From Candidatus Altimarinota bacterium (GTDB lineage: Bacteria > Patescibacteriota > Gracilibacteria > UBA4473), in assembly GCA_021734785.1 (NCBI GenBank), contig JAIPIF010000004.1:1-64000 (forward strand): a DNA stretch of 64,000 nucleotides, in the 5' to 3' direction. Under the pieces are notes generated by a model that was not told where the DNA came from, searched no databases, and saw nothing but the letters and a program-made list of their open reading frames with translations. Below, one piece after another: positions 16,581 through 23,052 of this stretch (position 1 is the stretch's first letter; every line of letters begins with the position of its first letter). The position numbers were made by a program, and so were the translations under genes.

Positions 16581-16683
16581 CTGAGCGTGTGGGAGTTTTG
16601 AATTTCAAATCATATCCTGCTCAGCCGACAGTTCGTCGAAGAAAGAATAATCTGAGCAATGATGTTTCGGCTGAAATTCATCG
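16581..16683 (-). promoter_or_regulatory. Structured leader with alternative stems (riboswitch/attenuator candidate)
   Basis: Several complementary segments lie between the predicted start near 16683 and the terminator. GAATTTCA (16672-16679) pairs with TGAAATTC (16600-16607). TCAGCCGA (16667-16674) pairs with TCGGCTGA (16621-16628). TGCTCAG (16652-16658) pairs with CTGAGCA (16618-16624). The segment CGGCTGAGC can instead pair with GCTCAG-A-CCG (16577-16586), which would tie up the 5' arm of the terminator. These mutually exclusive pairings are the hallmark of a termination-controlled leader. I do not recognise a known riboswitch class. Confidence 0.5.
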
Positions 16684-16689
16684 GGCTCC

Positions 16690-16717
16690 AGTGTACGGAG
16701 CAATGCGGGACTGTCAA
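16690..16717 (-). promoter_or_regulatory. Promoter of the structured leader
   Basis: Minus-strand TTGACA (16712-16717) and TACACT (16690-16695) are 16 nt apart. It overlaps the divergent murG promoter region. Confidence 0.65.
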
Positions 16718-16723
16718 ATTTTT

Positions 16724-16751
16724 TTGCAATTTGAAAAATCTGCCCTAGACT
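16724..16751 (+). promoter_or_regulatory. Promoter of murG
   Basis: TTGCAA and TAGACT are 16 nt apart. The second of two tandem ATG codons (16759) lies 7 nt after the -10 box, which fits a leaderless start. Confidence 0.45.
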
Positions 16752-16758
16752 CCGGATG

Positions 16759-17778
16759 ATGAAAGTCTTGCTCGTGGGAGGCGGCACCGGCGGCCACATT
16801 TTTCCACTCCGCAATCTCGCGGATGAGCTGGTCACACAAAAAGCCGATGTCGAACTTCTGGTTGCAGAGGCACCACTGGATCGCCGGATTGCCAAGCAAA
16901 ATTTCTCGGACATCACCACCCATTTTTTGCGTACTGGAAAAATCAGGCGGTATTTTTCTCTCAAGAATTTTGTTGCACCATTTATCATTCTACAATCAAT
17001 TTTTGCTGCGCGAAAAATCCTGCGAAAAAACAAGCCTGACGTTCTTTTTTTCAAAGGAGGGTTTGTGGGATTTCCCATTCTCGTGGCAGCGAAACTCTTT
17101 GGATTTCGGGGAAAGATTGTTTCCCACGAATCCGACATCTCCCCCGGCGCACTGACGCTTTTGGTACGAAAATTTGCCCATCAGCATTTCGAAAGCTTTG
17201 GAAAAACACCGACTCCCCTCTTTTTTGAGACAAAGAAAAAAACCGCACCCAAAAAGGCTTCTCCCACTCCCCCGGGCGGAAAAATTCTTTTTTTGGGTGG
17301 CTCTCAGGGAGCAAATTTTCTCAACATTCTCTGCAAAAATCACGTTCGGCAATTGGTCAAAACTCGTCATGTCACTGTCATTACTGGGGTGGGAAAAGCT
17401 GTAAATTTTCGCCACAAAAATTTTGAACAGTATGAGCTCCTCCCCGCGGAAGAACTTTCCCGTCGCCTCAAACACGCAGACCTCGTAATTTCTCGAGCAG
17501 GAGCCAACACGCTGTTTGAAGTCATTGCCGCCAAAAAGCCCAGCATCGTCATCCCCCTTCCCTCCTCTGCACGAAATCACCAATGGAAAAATGCGCAATT
17601 TTTTGCGCAAAAAAATCTCTGTCGGGTTTTCCCCCAGAATTCACGTAAGAGCTTTCTCAAGGCCGTCACTGCCGCCCAAAAAGATCACCAGATGAAAACC
17701 GCACTCCAAAAAAGTCAGATCAAAAATGCCGCCGGAAAAATTGCCGAAACCATTTTGAATTTTGAGAAAAAAAACTAA
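16759..17778 (+). CDS. murG: UDP-GlcNAc:lipid I GlcNAc transferase MurG
   Basis: MurG adds GlcNAc to lipid I on the cytoplasmic face of the membrane, giving lipid II. The 339-aa protein begins with the Gly-rich loop LLVGGGTGGHIFPL. It has FFKGGFVGFPILVAA, HESDISPG and LFLGGSQGANFLN (the second Gly-rich loop, about 175-187). The donor-site motif SRAGANTLFEVIAAKKPSIVIPLP follows near 242-265, all typical of the family. It is somewhat short and Lys/Phe-rich. A start at 16756 is equally open, but the promoter spacing favours 16759. dnaX follows 12 nt later, with its own promoter inside the murG end. Confidence 0.93.
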   Translation: MKVLLVGGGTGGHIFPLRNLADELVTQKADVELLVAEAPLDRRIAKQNFSDITTHFLRTGKIRRYFSLKNFVAPFIILQSIFAARKILRKNKPDVLFFKGGFVGFPILVAAKLFGFRGKIVSHESDISPGALTLLVRKFAHQHFESFGKTPTPLFFETKKKTAPKKASPTPPGGKILFLGGSQGANFLNILCKNHVRQLVKTRHVTVITGVGKAVNFRHKNFEQYELLPAEELSRRLKHADLVISRAGANTLFEVIAAKKPSIVIPLPSSARNHQWKNAQFFAQKNLCRVFPQNSRKSFLKAVTAAQKDHQMKTALQKSQIKNAAGKIAETILNFEKKN

Positions 17779-17781
17779 ACT
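17755..17781 (+). promoter_or_regulatory. Possible promoter of dnaX
   Basis: TTGAAT and TAAACT are 15 nt apart, overlapping the end of murG. The dnaX ATG lies 9 nt downstream. Confidence 0.35.
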
Positions 17782-17790
17782 GTCGCCGAC

Positions 17791-19437
17791 ATGACGACAT
17801 TGTTTTTAAAATATCGACCCCAGGTTTTTGCCGACATCGTAGGACAAGAAGCCGTCGTCCGCACGCTGCAAAACGCCCTCAAATCAAGTCGCCCCGCACA
17901 CGCGTATTTGTTTGCCGGCAGTCGGGGCACCGGAAAAACATCGACCGCGCGAATCTTTGCCAAGGGGCTCAATTGCGCCGAAGCAAGCGCTGGCGAACCC
18001 TGTGGAAAGTGTGAAATTTGCAGGACAACGGCCGATGGATCACTCGTGGACGTGATTGAAATCGATGCCGCATCCAACCGAGGGATCGACGAAATTCGCG
18101 ATCTGCGGGAAAAGGTAAACTTCATGCCAAACATTGCCTCGCGAAAAATCTACATCATTGATGAAGTCCACATGCTAACGAAAGAGGCGTTTAATGCGCT
18201 CCTCAAAACGCTCGAAGAACCACCCGAGCATGCGTTTTTTCTCTTGGCAACGACCGAACTGCACAAGATCCCGGAGACGATTATTTCACGATGTCAAACG
18301 TTCACCTTCGGGCGGTTTACCATTGAACAATTGGTCGAGCGACTGGAGCAAATCGCCAAAACAGAAAAGATTTCCGCGGACACCGAAGCGCTCTCCCTGA
18401 TCGCAAAAAAAGCAGAGGGCGGACTCCGTGATGCAATTGGCCTGTTGGAACAGATTGCCGCCGAAACAGAAAATTCAATCACTTCTGAAAGTGTGCGAAA
18501 AAGCCTTGGCATTTCCTCATCGGAACAACTGGAAAACTTTTGGAATGCACTGGAGGAAAACCAGACCGCCGAGGCACTTACAATTTTGAAATCAGTCGCA
18601 CACGCGGGCGGCGACTTTCGCACCTTTGGGCATGATTTTTTGGGGTTCCTTCGGGAGCAGATGCACGCGCTCTTGCAGGAGGGAGCCTCACTGGGAACCC
18701 TCCTCGATACCATTGAAGAGATCGAAACCGCACTGGCTCGATGCAAAACCTCTCCGATTGTTGAACTCCCCTTCGAAATTGCCGTCATTCGATTGACGCA
18801 GGGAGCCCCAGTGCAGACCGGAAGAAAAAACCCAGAGACAAAACCGACAGAAAAACCGGCAACAAAAGCAGTTTCCCCCCCCGAACCCGCCCCCGACGCC
18901 GCAAAATCTGAAACGCCAAAAGCCGCTCCCGCAGCGAAAGCAGCTGACCCCGAACCTCCCGTTTCTGTCGAAAAAAAAGCGACTCCTCGCGAAGAAACTT
19001 CTGGATTTCTCTTTGACGACGCTCCCAGCCCATCAAATCCCATCGAGGAAAAAGTGCCGGTGTCGACGCCTCCGCCGGAAAAACCAAAAGAACAACCCCC
19101 AACTCCCGTGGAACATCAAACCGAACTCTCCGTCGCCGCAGTGCGAGAAAAAATGCCGCTGCTGGCAGAAAAAGCAGCTCTTCCCTCTTCCGTCAAAAAA
19201 AGCTTTCTTTCTTCCTGTACTCCTGAGCTGGCCGGAGACAAGATTCTGTTTCGCTCCAATTCCAATTTCCATCTCAATCAGCTCAACACTGCTGAAATAA
19301 AGCATAAATTGATCGGCGTAACCGAACTTATTTTTGGAAAAAAATGGATGGTAGATTTCGCCCATTCCAGCACCGTCACGCCGGCCGAAGAAAAGAAGGA
19401 TGGCGAAGCCACCGCTGATGATTTTTTGAAGTTTTAA
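17791..19437 (+). CDS. dnaX: DNA polymerase III subunit gamma/tau
   Basis: DnaX is the clamp-loader motor of the replisome. The 548-aa protein starts FLKYRPQVFADIVGQEAVV. It has Walker A GSRGTGKTST (about 44-53), a four-Cys zinc module including CGKCEIC, EIDAASNRGIDEIRDLR, the DEVHML Walker B box and ISRCQTF (sensor/Arg finger). Residues about 345-440 are Pro/Ala/Glu/Lys-rich linker. The last ~100 residues form a compact tau-type C domain. A run of eight A residues at 18971-18978 in the linker may allow production of a shorter gamma form. It is followed by secE with its own promoter. Confidence 0.95.
   Translation: MTTLFLKYRPQVFADIVGQEAVVRTLQNALKSSRPAHAYLFAGSRGTGKTSTARIFAKGLNCAEASAGEPCGKCEICRTTADGSLVDVIEIDAASNRGIDEIRDLREKVNFMPNIASRKIYIIDEVHMLTKEAFNALLKTLEEPPEHAFFLLATTELHKIPETIISRCQTFTFGRFTIEQLVERLEQIAKTEKISADTEALSLIAKKAEGGLRDAIGLLEQIAAETENSITSESVRKSLGISSSEQLENFWNALEENQTAEALTILKSVAHAGGDFRTFGHDFLGFLREQMHALLQEGASLGTLLDTIEEIETALARCKTSPIVELPFEIAVIRLTQGAPVQTGRKNPETKPTEKPATKAVSPPEPAPDAAKSETPKAAPAAKAADPEPPVSVEKKATPREETSGFLFDDAPSPSNPIEEKVPVSTPPPEKPKEQPPTPVEHQTELSVAAVREKMPLLAEKAALPSSVKKSFLSSCTPELAGDKILFRSNSNFHLNQLNTAEIKHKLIGVTELIFGKKWMVDFAHSSTVTPAEEKKDGEATADDFLKF
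18971..18978 (+). other. Possible slippery A8 tract in dnaX
   Basis: Eight A residues lie across codons GAA AAA AAA of dnaX at residues 394-396, at the start of the tau-specific part. A -1 shift there would read 12 more codons and stop at TGA 19014-19016, giving a gamma-like product of about 408 aa. A short GCGA/TCGC stem follows directly. Confidence 0.35.
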
Positions 19438-19477
19438 AAAAAGCACTCCGTCTGCAGGACGCTTAGATGAAAAACTT

Positions 19478-19505
19478 TTGACAAAACTGAGGAAATCCAG
19501 ACAAT
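19478..19505 (+). promoter_or_regulatory. Promoter of secE-nusG-rplK-rplA
   Basis: TTGACA and GACAAT are 16 nt apart. The -10 box overlaps the ATG at 19504, so translation more likely begins at ATG 19525. Confidence 0.5.
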
Positions 19506-19524
19506 GCCCGCGAACTCTTTTGCT

Positions 19525-19695
19525 ATGGAAAAGTTTCTTTCTGACCGCGTCAATGAGCTTCGTGCTGTCACCTGGCCTACTCGAAAACAGGCGATCCATT
19601 CGATGATTACTGTCATCACGATCATGCTGCTCGTGGGACTGGGGCTGACACTGACCGATTCGCTCCTCAATCAGATCATTCTCAATCTCCTCTGA
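19525..19695 (+). CDS. secE: Preprotein translocase subunit SecE
   Basis: SecE clamps the SecY channel in the inner membrane. The 56-aa protein has the signature VNELRAVTWPTRKQAI (about 9-24). One TM follows (MITVITIMLLVGLGLTLTD). The upstream ATG at 19504 overlaps the -10 box and is therefore not chosen. The stop overlaps the nusG start as TGATG. The order secE-nusG-rplK-rplA is the standard bacterial arrangement. Confidence 0.93.
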   Translation: MEKFLSDRVNELRAVTWPTRKQAIHSMITVITIMLLVGLGLTLTDSLLNQIILNLL

Positions 19696-20243
19696 TGGCC
19701 AAACAAGACCTTTCTGCCGGTCGCAACTGGTATGCTGTACACACGTACTCTGGGTACGAGGACACGGTCAAACAGGCGATCGAGCAACGTATCGAGTCGA
19801 TGAACATGCAGGATCATGTGTTTGAGGTGGTCGTGCCAAAAGAAAAGGTCGCCGTGATCAAAAATGGAAAACGCGTGATTGTAGAAAAAAATCTTTTTTC
19901 TGGATATGTCCTCGTAGACATGATCGTCACAGACGCGTCCTGGTTTATGATTCGGAATACTCCCAACGTGACCGGATTTGTCGGCTCGGGAAATATCCCT
20001 GTCCCCGTGCTTCCGGAAGAATTTGGAATCATAAAGAAACGAATGGGGGAAGCCACTCCTACCACCGATATTAAATTATTGGTCAATGATCTGGTCAAGA
20101 TTAAAGAGGGACCTTTTGCCAACTACGAAGGGGTCATCTCTGAAGTCAACAAAGCCAAAGGAAAGGTCACCGTTATGGTCTCCATTTTCGACCGCGAAAC
20201 TCCCGTCGAACTCGACTTTGATCAGGTGATCAAAAAAATATAA
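19695..20243 (+). CDS. nusG: Transcription antitermination/pausing factor NusG
   Basis: NusG binds RNA polymerase and links it to ribosomes or Rho. The 182-aa protein has the NGN domain ([20 protein letters not shown] and GYVLVDMI, then [11 protein letters not shown]). A linker and a C-terminal KOW domain ([19 protein letters not shown]) follow. Length and motifs are fully typical. It is coupled to secE by a one-base overlap and followed by rplK after 19 nt. Confidence 0.96.
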   Translation: MAKQDLSAGRNWYAVHTYSGYEDTVKQAIEQRIESMNMQDHVFEVVVPKEKVAVIKNGKRVIVEKNLFSGYVLVDMIVTDASWFMIRNTPNVTGFVGSGNIPVPVLPEEFGIIKKRMGEATPTTDIKLLVNDLVKIKEGPFANYEGVISEVNKAKGKVTVMVSIFDRETPVELDFDQVIKKI

Positions 20244-20262
20244 TTCTGTAATTTTTTTTCGC

Positions 20263-20700
20263 ATGCCCCCCAAAAAACCGTTCAAATCAAAATTCAAAAT
20301 TCAGCTCCCCGCAGGAGGAGCGACTCCTGCCCCACCGGTAGGCCCCATCCTCGGACAGCACGGCGTCAACATTCAGGCATTTTGCCAAGAATTTAATGAC
20401 AAGACCGCGGATCTCAAAGGCTCCGGCCTCACCGTCCCGGTGATCTGCTACGTGTTTGAGGATAAATCTTTTCAGCTGGAGCCAAAAACGCCCCTGACCT
20501 CTGCCCTGATCAAAAAGGAACTGGGCATTCAGAAAGGTTCTGGAAAACCCAACACCGAGAAAATCGGAAAAATTACTCGGGCACAACTGGAGGCTGTGGC
20601 CAAACAGAAGATGCAAGATCTCAACGCCAACGATATGGATGCCGCGGTCAAAATTGTCGCCGGCACCGCCAAAAGAATGGGCCTGACGCCCGAGGTTTAA
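20263..20700 (+). CDS. rplK: 50S ribosomal protein L11
   Basis: The 145-aa protein has the L11 N domain ([20 protein letters not shown], then [16 protein letters not shown]) and the rRNA-binding C domain with the G-x-A-x-R-MG ending ([12 protein letters not shown]). L11 forms the GTPase-associated stalk base. The start ATG follows a T-rich gap without a ribosome-binding site. A GC hairpin separates it from rplA. Confidence 0.96.
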   Translation: MPPKKPFKSKFKIQLPAGGATPAPPVGPILGQHGVNIQAFCQEFNDKTADLKGSGLTVPVICYVFEDKSFQLEPKTPLTSALIKKELGIQKGSGKPNTEKIGKITRAQLEAVAKQKMQDLNANDMDAAVKIVAGTAKRMGLTPEV

Positions 20701-20719
20701 TTTCGCCCCTTTTGTGGGA

Positions 20720-20737
20720 GCCCCGCCTTTGCGGGGC
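20720..20737 (+). terminator. GC-rich hairpin between rplK and rplA
   Basis: GCCCCGC and GCGGGGC form a perfect 7-bp stem with a CTTT loop, followed by GCTTTCT. The T-tract is short, so this may be a partial terminator, an RNA-processing site or an L1-binding-like control element rather than a full stop. Confidence 0.5.
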
Positions 20738-20765
20738 GCTTTCTACCACTTTACCCCCTTTTCAG

Positions 20766-21452
20766 ATGGACAAACGTTCAAAAGCCTACCGATCGGCCCA
20801 GGAAAAAATTGATCGGAACAAGCTCTACACCACCGAGGAAGCCGTCAAGCTCTTGAAGCAGACGTCGTCGGTCAAATTTGATGCCACTGCCGAGCTCCAC
20901 GCCCGACTCAACATCAATCCCAAGCACGCTGAAGAGCAGGTTCGTTCGACTACATCCCTTCCGCACGGGACCGGAAAAACGGTGCGCGTGGCGGTGTTTT
21001 GTGAGGACGACAAAGTCAAAGCCGCCAAGGCCGCTGGCGCCATTGAGGCCGGCGATGATGCACTCGTGGAAAAAGTCAGCAAGGGCTGGCTGGATTTTGA
21101 TGTGGCTGTCGCCACTCCTGGCATGATGAAATCAATGGCAAAGGTTGCACGTGTTCTGGGTCCGAAGGGATTGATGCCAAACCCAAAAGCGGGCACGGTC
21201 ACCACGGATGTCGAAAAGACCGTCAAAGAACTGGCAGCCGGACGCATCGAATTTCGGAATGACAAACACGGCATTCTTCACACGGTATTTGGCAAACTCT
21301 CCTTCAGCGAAAAGCAACTCCAGGAAAACCTGGACACCCTGCTAGAAGCGATCAAAGCCGCCAAGCCCGCTGCCATCAAATCGACTTTTATCGAAAATCT
21401 GACGGTGACGTCCACCATGGGCCCTGGCATTCCGCTGGATCCGGGACAGTGA
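20766..21452 (+). CDS. rplA: 50S ribosomal protein L1
   Basis: The 228-aa protein carries the L1 pattern: SVKFDATAELHARLNINPKH near the start, VRSTTSLPHGTGKTVRVAVF and the signature KVARVLGPKGLMPNPKAGTV. ALIKAAKP-like helices and a STMGPG ending follow. L1 forms the mobile stalk at the ribosomal E site. The ATG at 20766 is chosen because the upstream extension is read through the hairpin. It lacks a Shine-Dalgarno sequence. It is the last gene of the operon; rplJ and rplL do not follow. Confidence 0.96.
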   Translation: MDKRSKAYRSAQEKIDRNKLYTTEEAVKLLKQTSSVKFDATAELHARLNINPKHAEEQVRSTTSLPHGTGKTVRVAVFCEDDKVKAAKAAGAIEAGDDALVEKVSKGWLDFDVAVATPGMMKSMAKVARVLGPKGLMPNPKAGTVTTDVEKTVKELAAGRIEFRNDKHGILHTVFGKLSFSEKQLQENLDTLLEAIKAAKPAAIKSTFIENLTVTSTMGPGIPLDPGQ

Positions 21453-21453
21453 T

Positions 21454-21481
21454 TTGACGCACGCGTGTGAAAAGATAGACT
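21454..21481 (+). promoter_or_regulatory. Promoter of the 123-aa membrane protein gene
   Basis: TTGACG and TAGACT are 16 nt apart, just after the rplA stop. Confidence 0.5.
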
Positions 21482-21505
21482 CATGACACTTTCTCATTTT
21501 TTCTG

Positions 21506-21877
21506 ATGGCAAAAAATCTCTCCTGGCTCTCGCATCTCATCAATCTCGGTGGCGCCCTGACGGGCATCATCCTCACCGCTGTCGGTGGCGTGATGGTCCT
21601 CAATGCCGCACTGAAACTCTACGTCTTTCAGTTTCAGGGGGAAGCATACCAGATCGTCACGACACAAGAATGCCAGTACGATCGAAATCTCGGCACCGAA
21701 GAGCCTCGTGAGCGCACTCCCGAAGAAATTGAGCAGTGCAAAGCCGAACGACGAGAAGAGCAAAAAATGCGATTCCGACGGCAAAAAGAAGAAAATATGG
21801 TCGACGGTCTCGCGATGCTACTCGTGGGAATCCCCTTCTGGATTATCTTTGACCGACGCCGAAAAGCACGGAAATAA
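21506..21877 (+). CDS. Small two-TM membrane protein of unknown function
   Basis: The 123-aa protein has a TM near residues 12-40 (HLINLGGALTGIILTAVGGV) and a second near 98-114 (GLAMLLVGIPFWIIF). Between them is a polar, Glu/Arg-rich cytoplasmic or external segment with two cysteines (ECQYD, EQCKAE). It resembles the many small uncharacterised membrane proteins of this lineage. No family is recognised. It has its own promoter and is convergent with the thioredoxin gene. Confidence 0.7.
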   Translation: MAKNLSWLSHLINLGGALTGIILTAVGGVMVLNAALKLYVFQFQGEAYQIVTTQECQYDRNLGTEEPRERTPEEIEQCKAERREEQKMRFRRQKEENMVDGLAMLLVGIPFWIIFDRRRKARK

Positions 21878-21956
21878 GTGTTCCCGCTTTGTATCCCCCA
21901 AGAAACTCCTTGCAAAACTCGAGTATTTTAAAAAGCTCCCTGTTTCAAAAGGTCAT

Positions 21957-22274
21957 TCAACTGTGCTTTTCCAGCAGCTTGATGATGTTGTCTCTTGGCT
22001 GCATGCCCATCGCCTCATCGACGACATCCCCGCCCTTGAAAACTTTGAATGTCGGGATGGACATCACCCCGTATTTGGAGGCGAGTTCGGGTGCCTGATC
22101 GATATCGAGCTTGACGATTTTTGCACCTTTAGGAATATCTTTTTCAACTTCTTCCAGGAGCGGCATCATCGCCTGACACGGCCCACACCAGGTCGCAAAG
22201 AAATCCACCAGCACCGGCCCCTCGTGCTGCAAGACTTCGGCTTCAAACTCGTCAGCGGTAATTGCTTTTGTCAT
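21957..22274 (-). CDS. trxA: Thioredoxin
   Basis: Thioredoxin reduces protein disulfides in the cytoplasm. The 105-aa protein has the redox motif WCGPC at residues 29-33 within FFATWCGPCQAMMPLLEE. It also has the DIDQAPELASKYGVMSIPT stretch with the cis-Pro loop and the usual C-terminal helix. The ATG at 22274 gives the normal length; a longer open frame upstream is not needed. A promoter lies at 22299-22327. It follows the TPR gene but is transcribed separately. Confidence 0.94.
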   Translation of the reverse strand: MTKAITADEFEAEVLQHEGPVLVDFFATWCGPCQAMMPLLEEVEKDIPKGAKIVKLDIDQAPELASKYGVMSIPTFKVFKGGDVVDEAMGMQPRDNIIKLLEKHS

Positions 22275-22298
22275 GAGAAAAGAAAAAAAGTCGCCAGA

Positions 22299-22327
22299 AT
22301 TGTACCCTGCGCGGAAAAAAGACGCAA
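22299..22327 (-). promoter_or_regulatory. Promoter of thioredoxin gene
   Basis: Minus-strand TTGCGT (22322-22327) and TACAAT (22299-22304) are 17 nt apart. Confidence 0.55.
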
Positions 22328-22339
22328 CTTTTTGAAGAG

Positions 22340-22942
22340 CTACTGCTCGGAGGTTCCCCGCTGTCGCTGCCGCAGCACATGGAGAAATCGACGGCATTCA
22401 TGCGCCTGTTCTGAGTCCGGAGAGAGGGCGATCACTTTTTCAAATAAATTACGCGCCTGCTGCCACTGACTCGAATTCATGTAGCATACCCCCAGATCGC
22501 AGAGAATGTTTGGATCCTCCGGCGAGAGATTTTGAGAGCGTTCGAGCAGCGCGACTCCTTGCTGTGATCGACGGTTTTGATTGTACACGCTCCAGCCCAG
22601 ACAGCGGAGAATTTCCGGATGATTGGGCGAAAGGTCGTCTGCTTTTTGAAGCATCTCCACCGATGCGAGCCACTTCTGTTGCTGGGAATACAAAAATCCC
22701 AGTAAATAATGAGCATTGGCGGATTTTGGGTGAATCTTAATTGCCTGCTCGAGCGCCTTTTGGGCTCGATCCAGCTGGCGCAGAGAAAGATAATTGTCAC
22801 CAATTTCTTCATACGCTTCGAAACAGGCCGGTTCCTCCAGAATAATTTTCTGAAGCAATTCAATCGCTTGTTGATATTCGCCAGACAGTTTGAGGTCTTC
22901 AGCCTGGGTCAGCAGATCGGTCACAAATTCATCGGAATTCAT
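22340..22942 (-). CDS. Tetratricopeptide repeat protein
   Basis: The 200-aa protein is built of about five TPR units with the W/L-G-Y-A-F-A-P pattern. Examples are GEYQQAIELLQKIILEEP, AHYLLGFLYSQQQKWLASVE and ILCDLGVCYMNSSQWQQA. TPR proteins act as scaffolds; no catalytic part is present and no signal peptide is seen, so it is cytoplasmic. A strong promoter ends at 22951, leaving 8 nt to the second ATG (22942) but only 2 nt to ATG 22948, so the leaderless start at 22942 is preferred. Confidence 0.85.
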   Translation of the reverse strand: MNSDEFVTDLLTQAEDLKLSGEYQQAIELLQKIILEEPACFEAYEEIGDNYLSLRQLDRAQKALEQAIKIHPKSANAHYLLGFLYSQQQKWLASVEMLQKADDLSPNHPEILRCLGWSVYNQNRRSQQGVALLERSQNLSPEDPNILCDLGVCYMNSSQWQQARNLFEKVIALSPDSEQAHECRRFLHVLRQRQRGTSEQ

Positions 22943-22950
22943 ATCCATGG

Positions 22951-22979
22951 ATTATACCGGAAAAGAAGGGTTTTTTCAA
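22951..22979 (-). promoter_or_regulatory. Near-consensus promoter of the TPR gene
   Basis: Minus-strand TTGAAA (22974-22979) and a perfect TATAAT (22951-22956) are 17 nt apart. This is the best sigma-70-type promoter in the window. Confidence 0.75.
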
Positions 22980-23052
22980 CTGTTTTTGTGAAATGATTGT
23001 CGAAAAGAGGGCACAAAAGTCAACCGGTTTTTTTGTTAGATGTGACAGTTTT

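Noticed and set aside
16556-16683. Signal recognition particle RNA or 6S RNA in the 16.6-kb leader
   Set aside because: The conserved GGAAGCAGCC-type SRP loop is absent and the length and bubble of 6S RNA do not fit.
16605-16753. Minus-strand coding tail ending in DELSAEQDMI, and a 23-codon leaderless frame starting at 16680
   Set aside because: The first has no good start codon outside murG and the second is very short. The structure of the RNA explains the region better, although a leader peptide is not fully excluded.
18405-18411. A7 tract in dnaX as a slippage site
   Set aside because: A shift here would cut the protein near residue 212, inside the folded ATPase domains, so a functional product is unlikely.
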